Origin: Pseudomonas umsongensis
GTDB lineage: Bacteria > Pseudomonadota > Gammaproteobacteria > Pseudomonadales > Pseudomonadaceae
NCBI RefSeq assembly: GCF_002236105.1
Contig: NZ_NIWU01000002.1
Location: 1,178,001-1,242,000 of the forward strand
Direction: 5' to 3'
DNA length: 64,000 nt
A model generated the notes under the pieces. It ran no database searches. It was not told where the DNA came from and worked only from the letters and a program-made list of their open reading frames with translations. Below, in pieces: positions 1 through 8,252 of the stretch (positions are counted from its first letter, which is position 1; each line of letters opens with the position of its first letter). The translations under genes were made by a program, and so were the position numbers.

Positions 1-173
1 TGGCGTACGTAGTCGACGAACGAGGCATTGGACTCAAGGTCCCGGGTCGTGATGCTGTATTCATCCAGAGGGTGGCCGAGCACATGGCTCAAGCGTTTTT
101 CAAGGGTGCCACGGCCCCACCAGAACACATTTTCGCGGTCAAACATTCCATGTCGCTTTGATTCGATATCCAT
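1..173 (-). CDS. 5' fragment of an unrecognised protein, cut by the window edge
   Basis: A reading frame on the minus strand starts with ATG at 173 and stays open to the edge, giving about 57 residues that begin MDIESKRHGMFDRENVFWWG. The frame is also open upstream of that ATG, and the Shine-Dalgarno match (GGAA) is weak, so the start is not certain. It is divergent from kpsF, sharing a ~225-bp promoter region, and may belong to the capsule locus. I do not recognise the family: the fragment shows no KpsC or KpsS N-terminal motif, and no methyltransferase or Rossmann motif. Confidence 0.45.
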   Translation of the reverse strand, partial: MDIESKRHGMFDRENVFWWGRGTLEKRLSHVLGHPLDEYSITTRDLESNASFVDYVR

Positions 174-399
174 GATTTCCAACTGTCTACGACCACTCGA
201 AAGCACGCCCGAACCTTTGTCTCCCCGGTTCAGACGAGGCGCGATAGTACGGATTCCGCCCGTTGATTGCCAATTATCTGGCGCGCAACGGCCTGTTCCT
301 AGGAAATTTCCTACATACGGAAGACTATCTACGTTCCCTGACCGGTGTTGAGCCGTTACCATACGCGCCTTCAAAATCAAGGAACGATAAGGTCCCCCC

Positions 400-1335
400 A
401 TGAATCACCTTCCAATAGCCAAAGAAGCCCTCAGCGCCCAGGCGCAAGCCATCAGCCAGTTGGCGGAGCGCCTGGATGGCGAATTCCAGCGTGCGGTCGA
501 ACTGATCCTCAGTTGCAAAGGTCGTGCAGCGGTATGCGGCATGGGTAAATCTGGGTTGATCGGCCAGAAAATGGTTGCCACCTTTGCCTCCACTGGCACT
601 CCAAGCCTATTCCTGCATCCAGCCGAAGCCTTCCACGGCGACCTAGGCATGCTCAAACCGATCGATGTGCTGATCTTGATTTCCTACAGTGGCGAAACCG
701 AAGAAGTCATCAAGCTGATCCCTAGTCTGAAGTCATTCGGCAATAAGATCATTGCAATGACCGGTAACGGCCAGTCTACCTTGGCCAAGCACGCCGACAT
801 CTGGCTCGACATCTCGGTTGAGCGCGAGGTTTGCCCGAACAACCTGGCACCCACTACCTCCACGTTGGCCACCATGGCCATGGGCGATGCCTTGGCTGTG
901 GCTCTGATCAGTGCCCTCGACTTCAAACCGATGGACTTCGCGCGCTACCACCCCGGTGGCAGCCTCGGCCGCAAACTTCTCACTCGCGTCAACGACGTGA
1001 TGCATACCAACATTCCCAAAGTCTCCCGCGCCACTTCATTTCACGACTGCTTGTTGGTCATGACCTCCAGCCGCCTGGGGCTCGCCTTGGTCATGGACAA
1101 CGACAAACTTGTCGGCATCGTCACCGACGGCGACCTGCGCCGTGCGTTGCTAGACAACCCGGGTGTTGTGAATGAAAACGTCGAGACATTTCTGACGCCG
1201 AATCCACACACCGTAAAGGCTTCAACTCAGTTATCCGAGGCAGAGGTTTATATGTTGGAGCACAAAATTCGGGCGTTGCCGGTTACGGCGGATGAAGGTG
1301 ATGAAGTGGTGGGAGTTGTTGAGATTTTTGACTGA
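400..1335 (+). CDS. kpsF: Arabinose-5-phosphate isomerase KpsF/KdsD
   Basis: This cytoplasmic enzyme interconverts D-ribulose-5-phosphate and D-arabinose-5-phosphate, the first committed step to Kdo. At 311 residues it has the family's usual length. The SIS sugar-isomerase domain covers about 30-175, with the phosphate-binding stretch AAVCGMGKSGLIGQK, the AEAFHGDLGM motif and SYSGETEE; APTTSTLATMAMGDALAVAL and RYHPGGSLGRKLL follow. Two CBS domains fill about 200-311. It starts at ATG 400, just before NHLPIAKEAL, after a purine-rich AAGG. It stands alone on the plus strand, while the other Kdo genes (kdsA, kdsBC) lie on the minus strand 3-5 kb away. A housekeeping kdsD is expected elsewhere in a Pseudomonas genome, so I infer this copy serves capsule synthesis. 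Confidence 0.93.
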   Translation: MNHLPIAKEALSAQAQAISQLAERLDGEFQRAVELILSCKGRAAVCGMGKSGLIGQKMVATFASTGTPSLFLHPAEAFHGDLGMLKPIDVLILISYSGETEEVIKLIPSLKSFGNKIIAMTGNGQSTLAKHADIWLDISVEREVCPNNLAPTTSTLATMAMGDALAVALISALDFKPMDFARYHPGGSLGRKLLTRVNDVMHTNIPKVSRATSFHDCLLVMTSSRLGLALVMDNDKLVGIVTDGDLRRALLDNPGVVNENVETFLTPNPHTVKASTQLSEAEVYMLEHKIRALPVTADEGDEVVGVVEIFD

Positions 1336-1799
1336 GGCGTTTTCAGTAATATTTCAAATACTGTATCCAGTAGCTAATCTCAGTCAACGGAGTACGGAAG
1401 CGCTCTCTGTATTTGTTTGGTGTTATTAGGGGTTAGTATTACCAATAAAAGAAGGTGCTCAAATTTCAATCAGGCTAGGGGGCTTGGCCCCCTTCCCTCC
1501 ACCAATCGTCAGCGGTGCTATAAAAAAGCTTGTCAGTAGTTGCAGGGTGGCTGTATGCGACTGATTTAGCGGGCGAGCAGGGGGCTGTGTGCTAACAGGC
1601 TGTCTCAATTGATTGGAAAAAAACTCGTTAGTGCTCAATGGTTCTCTATACTTTGGTACTAATTGTAAAGAATATTAGTGTTGTTGTGATCTTGCAGCCT
1701 TGCGAGGCGTAAGGGTTAAGGAGTGTAAGTTGTAAGGCGTGTAATATTTATATGGCAGTAGAAAATTATAACTGAAGCTATGTAATTGGGGGTGGCAAT
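1336..1799. other. AT-rich intergenic region with one GC hairpin
   Basis: No gene is visible in these 464 bases. A perfect hairpin with 6-bp arms and a 3-base loop lies at 1478-1492. It is not followed by a T run, so I do not call it a terminator. Composition is clearly more AT-rich than kpsF, like the rest of the capsule interior. Confidence 0.5.
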
Positions 1800-2519
1800 T
1801 TGGACGCGGATCTTCTACGGCAACTTAAGGCGCATCGAATTTCATTTGGGGAGAATGCCTCCATAGGTCGAGGTGCGAAAATAGACATCGAAGCCCCTAT
1901 AGGGTTCAACTGCCACCTAGATCTCGCAGGAAAGATCGGGTGTTATACGTATATAAGGGGGCCAGCAAGAATCGGTCGAGGTTTGAAGAGGATTGGTCGA
2001 TATTGTTCGATCGCTCCTGGCCTAACGGTGGGGGACGGAACTCATCCTATTGATTGGCTTTCGACTCACCCATTTCAATATGCGGGAGCCAGTGCTAAAC
2101 GCTGGTTAGAGAATCCCGATGAGGGATTTCTCAAATATACCCCTGAGCAGTCAACTCATGTGGGTATAGGCCACGATGTCTGGATCGGAGCTAATGTTAC
2201 AATTTTGCCGGGCGTAGAAATTGGCCATGGCGCTATTTTAGCCGCAGGTGCAGTCATTACTAAAGATGTTCCTCCGTATGCTATAGTTGCTGGCGTTCCA
2301 GCCAAGGTCATCCGCTATCGCTTCTCCGAAATATTGATCGAGCGGTTACTTAAAATTAAGTGGTGGCGATTCGATGCTAATGATTTGGCCGGAGTGCCTT
2401 TCGATAAGCCAGAAGAAGCTATTGATATTATTGAGGAGAAAATAATTAAAAAAATGCTGTTTCCGCGACAGTACAAAAGGATTAGATTAACTCGAGATTC
2501 GATTATTGAGTTAATTTGA
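1800..2519 (+). CDS. Hexapeptide-repeat O-acyltransferase (CatB/XAT type)
   Basis: This 239-residue protein has left-handed beta-helix repeats from about residue 17 to 175. Examples are the turns around [12 protein letters not shown] and the run [20 protein letters not shown], then [20 protein letters not shown] and [12 protein letters not shown], which is the typical end of a xenobiotic/capsule acetyltransferase domain. A looped insertion near 80-115 carries the conserved region around [14 protein letters not shown]. The family transfers acetyl groups from acetyl-CoA to sugars; here a capsule sugar is the likely acceptor (inference). It starts at TTG 1800, preceded by a GGGGGTGG ribosome-binding stretch. 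Codons are AT-rich, unlike core genes, which suggests transfer with the capsule locus. Confidence 0.82.
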   Translation: MDADLLRQLKAHRISFGENASIGRGAKIDIEAPIGFNCHLDLAGKIGCYTYIRGPARIGRGLKRIGRYCSIAPGLTVGDGTHPIDWLSTHPFQYAGASAKRWLENPDEGFLKYTPEQSTHVGIGHDVWIGANVTILPGVEIGHGAILAAGAVITKDVPPYAIVAGVPAKVIRYRFSEILIERLLKIKWWRFDANDLAGVPFDKPEEAIDIIEEKIIKKMLFPRQYKRIRLTRDSIIELI

Positions 2520-2899
2520 AATGGTCTGTTTGTTGCTATGTTTTTTGGTATTGTTGGTGGCTTTGTTTGGTTGGTTTTTTTTGGGGGGTAGTGAAGAATT
2601 AACTTTGAGTGGGTAATAAAAATTCAGCTTCGATGAATCTAAAAGCTTATAAGTTGTGTGTTGTCGTCGATGGGTAAATGGCGTTTGGCGGGGGCGATTA
2701 TCCTCTTTGGCTGAAGTGGCGAGCGCCTGAATGGTTAAAGTCCTCCCAAAAATTCCTCTAGCGAAGGCATCGTTTTAAATAACGCTGATACTAGAATTTA
2801 GTAAGCGCTCCATGAGTTCGCATGTTACATCTGGGGGCTGTGAGTATTTTTGAGTTTGCAGCTTTGCCTCGAAGTCAATTAGGCTGGAAACTTATGGCA

Positions 2900-3615
2900 G
2901 GCGATCATGTGTGGCGCAACCACGCATAGAATTCTTGGTCATTGGCTTTAGTTGTCTCGGCCAAACGATATAACTCAGCGCTCGCCATCGCGTTATTGTA
3001 AGTGTCGTTGAGTATCTAATTTCAGCTTCCCATACCGAAGGGGCTTATCGCACCCTCTGTCGCACTGTTGTCGATCGGGCAGTAACTGATTTCGGTGTAG
3101 CGCACCTACTTTATACAGATGGTACTCCGGTAGCTAATGGTTTTGCCCAGTGTAATTTGAGTCGTCACTGAGGTTGGGTGTTCTCCAGTCATGTATTTGA
3201 CTGTGCCAATACCGGCATGATGCTCTACTGTCGGCTTTCGTGATGATGCTAAATGCCCTTCTTTTGACTCTCGCTCAACTGCGACTGCGACTTCAACTGC
3301 AGGTCAGTTCGTGATCGAGCAGATCATGAATTAGTGGTAGATCGGCGGGAAGATGCTTGCGTTTGCCCCATCGCCTGGACGGCGCTAAGGCCTCGTCTTC
3401 AAGTCTCTTCGACAGGCTCGGCAACGATTCAGTTTCGTTAAATAAGGAAGTTTACGGGGGCGTGGGGCCGGCTGTCTGTTCTGATTTAGCCCGAAAGGCG
3501 GCGCTTTTTCTTCTTCCAGATGAACGATCTTGCCCTTATCCGACTCGCTCTCGCTCAGCATCTTCTCAGGCAGATGCTTGAGCAAAACAGAGTCGTTAGA
3601 AAGGGCTTTGGGCAT
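2900..3615 (-). pseudogene. IS66 transposase TnpC remnant with internal deletion
   Basis: The frame starts at ATG 3615 with MPKALSNDSVLLKHLPEKML and a coiled-coil-like KGKIVHLEEE, the usual TnpC N-terminus. After a frame change it continues as LFNETESLPSLSKR, then GKRKHLPADLPLIHDLLDHE and LTC, as in intact TnpC proteins. The reading then jumps to C-terminal motifs: GKTISYRS, a decayed YCPIDNSATEGAISPFGMG, and ASAELYRLAETTKANDQEFY followed by AWLRH. Intact TnpC has about 510 residues; the central catalytic region (roughly 250 residues) is gone. Several in-frame stops confirm the gene is dead. Confidence 0.85.
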
Positions 3616-3625
3616 TAAACTATGC

Positions 3626-4016
3626 CTAGATTTTACCGGAGCACGAGATAAATCGAGGCGTCAAAACTTGATGTGGACAGTAGTGCAACAAATGATAACC
3701 GTCCAATAAACAGTAGAGTTCTTGAACCGGCAGTGCGGTGGCTTCATCCGAACAATCCGGAAATTTTATGAAATGCTCAGGCTTCAGCCGCTTTAGCCGC
3801 TTTAGCCGCTTTAGCCAACGATAAAAGCCGTTACGCTCCTAAGACAAAACATTCTCTCGGTTTCAGGGATTATTGAGAGGAGCTCGAAAAGCAACGGGTC
3901 AAGAGGCGCGGCCATGATGTTCAGTTCGACCAGAGCTCCGAGGTCGTCGATTTTCGGAAGTGGATGGGTTTGGGGTAAAGATAAAATCTTTAGGCTTGTG
4001 CGTTGAAACGTATCAT
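3626..4016 (-). pseudogene. IS66 accessory protein TnpB remnant
   Basis: Across shifting frames, the minus strand reads YLYPKPIHFRK, then DLGALVELNI and APLDPLLF, then ERNGFYRWLKRLKRLKRLKP, and finally ALPVQELYCLLDGYHL and CPHQVLTPRFIS. That is the full motif order of IS66 TnpB (about 115 residues). The ATG at 4016 (MIR) and the stop at 3626 give the expected gene length, and tnpC starts 10 bases downstream as usual. Stops and frameshifts make it non-functional. Confidence 0.85.
3781..3816. repeat. 9-bp tandem repeat inside the TnpB remnant
   Basis: There are three perfect copies of GCTTTAGCC at 3790-3816, preceded by one copy with a single mismatch at 3781. On the minus strand they lengthen the WLKRLK motif of TnpB by extra KRL-type triplets, consistent with slippage expansion in a gene already free of selection. 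Confidence 0.9.
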
Positions 4017-4119
4017 GCGCTGCTGGCTTCGGAAAAGAATCGGGCGAACAGCATCGGGGGATAAGTGATGACTACAAATGTGGGATTTATGTACCGATTG
4101 CATGACATTTAATCTGAGC

Positions 4120-4158
4120 AAAGGACAACGGGGACCAACTTCGGTCTCGTTATCCTTT
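4120..4158 (-). terminator. Long hairpin at the 3' end of the kdsBC transcript
   Basis: Nearly complementary arms of 16-17 bp (4120-4136 and 4143-4158) with a 6-base loop lie 15 bases beyond the kdsBC stop. The minus-strand side ends in CCTTT rather than a long T run, so it may be a weak terminator or a transcript-end stabiliser. Confidence 0.55.
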
Positions 4159-4173
4159 AAACGTTTTTTGTTC

Positions 4174-5460
4174 TTATTGTGCCATCTTCGCCATTACCTG
4201 CGCATAACCCGCCGCAGTGCCCAGTACCGCATCCTTGCCCTGAGCAAACAGAATACTGTCCGCCACTTCACGGAACGCGCCGGTACCTCCCACCGCATTC
4301 AGCACATGGGTGGCCGCCGCTTTCACATACACCGGCGCATCCGCTACGGCAAACGACAAGGCGCACGCTGCAAAGGCCGGGAGATCAATGCAATCGTCAC
4401 CAATGCACGCCGTTTGTGCGGCAGCAACACCGGCTTCCGCTATCAACTGGTTACAGGCCACCAGCTTGTCCTTTACACCGAACTGGCAAAGGGTAATGCC
4501 CAGATCAGCCACGCGCTTGCGCAGCGTTGCCGAATCACGCCCGGACAACACAGCCACCCGCACGCCGTTTTCTTCCAGCAGCCGCATGCCCATGCCATCA
4601 CGCACATGGAAGCGTTTCAGGCATTCGCCCGTGGCGTCGTAATAGATGCCGCCGTCGGTGAGCACGCCATCCACATCGGTGATCACCAGGCGAATGTCGT
4701 TGAGAGTTGGTCGTGGGGCAGGAGTTTGGCCGCTCATCAGCGCCCGCACTTGCTCCAGGCACTCAGGTGTATCTACACCCGGGCCGGTTGGTTCGACCTG
4801 GTACGCCCGAATGCAGTAACCCGCGGCCATGAGCCTCAGTTGCTCCAGCTTCTCCGCATGCTCCAGCATCGGCTGTGGCAGGCTGCTGTAGTCGGCCAGC
4901 ACATCGCGACGGTAGCCGTAGACACCGACATGCTTGAGGTAGTGAGCGACTTCGCCGTCCCGTGGGTAAGGAATCGGCGAACGGCTGAAGTACAACGCAT
5001 TACCGTTATTGGCCAGCACCACTTTCACGGTGTTGGGGTTGCCGGCTTCGTGCGCTTCGATCGGGTGGCACAAAGTACCAACCTTTACGTTTGCATCAGC
5101 GAGCATGCCTGCAGCCAGCGCCTCGATGTCCGCTGGACGCACCAGTGGTTCATCGCCTTGCAGATTGATGTAAATGTCCGCATCGATCTGCACCATGACT
5201 TCTGCCAGGCGGTCGGTGCCTGATGGGTGATCCGGCGAGGTCATGACGCATTCCCCACCGAACGCCTGCACCGCTTTTGCAACGCGTTCGTCGTCAGTGG
5301 CGATAACCACCACATGAGAATTGGCTACTTGCAGGGCGCGTTCGTAAACGTGTTGCACCATCGGTTTGCCGGCAATATCAGCCAGCGGCTTGCCCGGCAG
5401 GCGGGTCGAGCCGTAGCGAGCCGGAATGACAATCGCGACCCGTTGTTCTGTACTTGCCAT
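4174..5460 (-). CDS. kdsB-kdsC: Fused CMP-Kdo synthetase / Kdo-8-phosphate phosphatase (KdsB-KdsC)
   Basis: This protein joins two Kdo-pathway enzymes. The first ~255 residues are KdsB, which activates Kdo with CTP: IPARYGSTRLPGKPLADI near the start, then HPSGTDRLAE, YINLQGDEPL and the GVYGYRRDVL region. The last ~160 residues are the HAD phosphatase KdsC, which makes free Kdo: ITDVDGVLTDGGIYYD holds the catalytic DxD, followed by RDGMGMRLLEENG, LSGRDS, GVKDK and IGDDCIDLPAF. I place the start at ATG 5460 (MASTEQRV), which has an AAGGA site; the frame extends 13 codons upstream but would overlap kdsA. Length is 428 residues. It follows kdsA after 31 bases. The order inverts the pathway, since KdsC acts before KdsB. 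The phosphatase GDD loop reads CID rather than the more usual LND. Confidence 0.9.
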   Translation of the reverse strand: MASTEQRVAIVIPARYGSTRLPGKPLADIAGKPMVQHVYERALQVANSHVVVIATDDERVAKAVQAFGGECVMTSPDHPSGTDRLAEVMVQIDADIYINLQGDEPLVRPADIEALAAGMLADANVKVGTLCHPIEAHEAGNPNTVKVVLANNGNALYFSRSPIPYPRDGEVAHYLKHVGVYGYRRDVLADYSSLPQPMLEHAEKLEQLRLMAAGYCIRAYQVEPTGPGVDTPECLEQVRALMSGQTPAPRPTLNDIRLVITDVDGVLTDGGIYYDATGECLKRFHVRDGMGMRLLEENGVRVAVLSGRDSATLRKRVADLGITLCQFGVKDKLVACNQLIAEAGVAAAQTACIGDDCIDLPAFAACALSFAVADAPVYVKAAATHVLNAVGGTGAFREVADSILFAQGKDAVLGTAAGYAQVMAKMAQ

Positions 5461-5491
5461 GTTCACAATCCTTGTTTCAAAAGATTTGGCT

Positions 5492-6382
<891 letters not shown>

Positions 6383-6399
6383 TCACGTACGGATCAATA

Positions 6400-7416
6400 T
6401 CAAACCACGCCGTACCCTTCAGGGTTTTTGTGCTGCCACGCCCAGTGATCATTACACATTTCTTTTATTCCGAGTTCGGCTTCCCATCCCAAAATTTCTT
6501 TTGCAAGCTTTGGATCTGCAAAACATGTAGCGATGTCACCATTTCGTCGCTCTGCGAAACGGAATGGGATATCTCGATTGGAGGCGCGCTTGAACGCATT
6601 GATTACGTCAATTACGCTATATCCGACACCTGTGCCCAAATTGATTTCAGAGCACTGAGGCATGCCAATTTGCTCAATTGCCTTCAGGTGACCTTTAGCA
6701 AGATCTGAGACGTGTATGTAGTCTCTTACGCCTGTACCATCTGCTGTATCATAGTCATTTCCGAATACTGTTAGTTCTGCGAGTCTACCTATTGCGACTT
6801 GTGCAACATATGGCATCAGGTTGTTAGGGATGCCTCTTGGGTCTTCTCCGATCAAGCCACTAGAATGCGCGCCAACGGGATTGAAGTAGCGGAGTATTGT
6901 TATGCTCCAATCGGGTGATGAGATGTGTATGTCACGCAGAATGTCTTCTATGATCAGTTTTGAGTTGCCGTAAGGGTTGGTTGCGGATAGAGGGTGGTCT
7001 TCTGTAAGCGGAAGAAATTTAGGGTTGCCGTAAACAGTTGCTGACGAACTAAAAACTAATTTATTTATGTTGCAGTTAGTCATTGCTTTTAATAGTGTCA
7101 GCGTTCCGACTACATTGTTTTCATAGTAATTTATCGGTTGTTTGACCGATTCTCCTACGGATTTTAAACCCGCGAAATGTATTACTGTGTCGCAATTACT
7201 TGCTTTTATTGTATTCTCTAAAAGATATTGGTCAAGAATGTCACCTTGAATAAATCTAATGGCTTTCCCAGTGATTTTCTCAACTCTTTCAATTGCAATA
7301 GGAGAGCTATTTGAAAAGTTGTCGTAGATGAAAACTTCATGGCCTGCGTTCATAAGTTCGACACAGGTGTGTGAACCGATATAGCCGGCACCGCCGGTGA
7401 CAAGAATTCTTTTCAT
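6400..7416 (-). CDS. galE: UDP-glucose 4-epimerase GalE
   Basis: This NAD-dependent short-chain dehydrogenase interconverts UDP-glucose and UDP-galactose (or the N-acetyl forms), supplying a capsule sugar. The 338 residues have the usual length. The Rossmann motif VTGGAGYIGSHT is at residues 6-17; SSSATVYG and the YGNSK catalytic pair follow, then RYFNPVGAH, GEDPRGIPNNL and TGVRDYIHVSDLAKGH. It starts at ATG 7416. It heads a probable galE-kdsA-kdsBC transcript and is divergent from the broken acyltransferase at 7582. Base composition is AT-rich compared with the core genes. Confidence 0.93.
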   Translation of the reverse strand: MKRILVTGGAGYIGSHTCVELMNAGHEVFIYDNFSNSSPIAIERVEKITGKAIRFIQGDILDQYLLENTIKASNCDTVIHFAGLKSVGESVKQPINYYENNVVGTLTLLKAMTNCNINKLVFSSSATVYGNPKFLPLTEDHPLSATNPYGNSKLIIEDILRDIHISSPDWSITILRYFNPVGAHSSGLIGEDPRGIPNNLMPYVAQVAIGRLAELTVFGNDYDTADGTGVRDYIHVSDLAKGHLKAIEQIGMPQCSEINLGTGVGYSVIDVINAFKRASNRDIPFRFAERRNGDIATCFADPKLAKEILGWEAELGIKEMCNDHWAWQHKNPEGYGVV

Positions 7417-7581
7417 GCGTTTAACCTCTGGTGTGGCTAATGCCGTGAGTGGCTGTGAGAGTAGATGCTAGTGAAAGCAGCAGGTAGGTGTATCTGGAAA
7501 AAATGTATAGTGGATTGATCTGAACGCGTTGCGCGCTTCCAGATGCTGGCTTTCAATGGAGCTGACTTTTGAGAGGATGTT

Positions 7582-8180
7582 GTGATTGATTTAATTTTAT
7601 GTGACTCTGATATAGATAGTTTCATTTGTACGGAAGGCGCAAGATTTGTAAGTCAAAATAAAATTGTAATCACTGGCGACAATAACAAAATAGAAGTTTC
7701 ATCCGGCGTTATTATGAAATGTCTAGTGATAAAGATCTCATCTAGTAATAGCGTTATAAGGCTTGAGGTTGGGGTGCGATTTTTCGGTCATGTACTGGTA
7801 AAGAAAGGGGTTTGTAATAGTTTTGTAATTGGTGAAAATACAGGGTGGTGCGAGGATTATTTGCAACGAGGGTACAAAGGTTGCTATTGGAAAAGATTGC
7901 ATGTTTTCTAACGGTGTAGAAATTCGGAGTACGGATAGTCACCCAATCATGGATTTGGATGGGGGCGTATTAACTATGCTGCCGACGTATCATTGATGAT
8001 CATGTCTGGCTGGCTGCGCATGTTTCCATTCTGAAAGGTGCTCGCATTGGGGAAAATTCCATTGTTGGTACTAGGTCAGTGGTTTCTGGGACCTTCCAAC
8101 AAGGTAATGGGGATATTTCTGGTAATCCAATACGAATCGTCAGATCTGGCGTCACTTGGGATAGAGAGCATCTGGGGTGA
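7582..8180 (+). pseudogene. Frameshifted hexapeptide acyltransferase
   Basis: Three frames must be joined to read one protein. From GTG 7582 the frame gives the N-terminus (MIDLILCDSDID... NSFVIGENTG). Near 7850 it shifts to IICNEGTKVAIGKDCMFSNG and VEIRSTDSHPIMDLD. Near 7965-7995 it shifts again to INYAADVS and then DDHVWLAAHVSILKGARIGE, NSIVGTRSVVSG, ISGNPIRIVRSGVTWDREHL, ending at TGA 8180. The joined product, about 200 residues, is a complete hexapeptide-repeat acyltransferase of the kind found in capsule loci. At least three separate indels make it non-functional. It is divergent from galE. Confidence 0.85.
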
Positions 8181-8210
8181 AATTTTAAAGAGCGTAATCC
8201 TAAGCTGAAT

Positions 8211-8242
8211 ATTACCCCGCCTACTGATTGAGGCGGGGTAAT
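8211..8242. terminator. Strong hairpin between convergent genes
   Basis: A perfect 12-bp stem (8211-8222 with 8231-8242) and an 8-base loop lie 10 bases past the stop of the 832-residue glycosyltransferase and 30 bases past the acyltransferase remnant. A-T pairs flank the GC core on both sides, so it can serve both strands. Confidence 0.8.
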
Positions 8243-8252
8243 TAATTTACTG

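Larger units (their letters stand above)
2801..4070 (-). mobile_element. Decayed IS66-family insertion sequence
   Basis: Degenerate tnpB- and tnpC-like coding sequence lies in order on the minus strand, with a GTAAGCG sequence at 2801-2807 that fits an IS66 terminal repeat (family ends begin GTAA). The opposite end was not found; upstream of tnpB only a possible tail of tnpA is visible before about 4070. The element has many stops and frameshifts and a large internal deletion in tnpC, so it cannot move itself. The ~280 bases between the acyltransferase and 2801 hold no gene I can support. Confidence 0.8.

Noticed and set aside
1..173. Left-edge fragment as KpsC or KpsS
   Set aside because: The location is suggestive, but the 57 visible residues show none of their N-terminal motifs.
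28..351. 107-residue plus-strand frame at the left edge
   Set aside because: It overlaps the minus-strand fragment and the kpsF promoter region, has no ribosome site and no family motif.
1478..1492. GC hairpin after kpsF as a terminator
   Set aside because: No T run follows and it lies 140 bases past the stop.
4078..5223. 381-residue plus-strand frame opposite kdsBC
   Set aside because: Shadow of the KdsB-KdsC fusion, with no recognisable domain.
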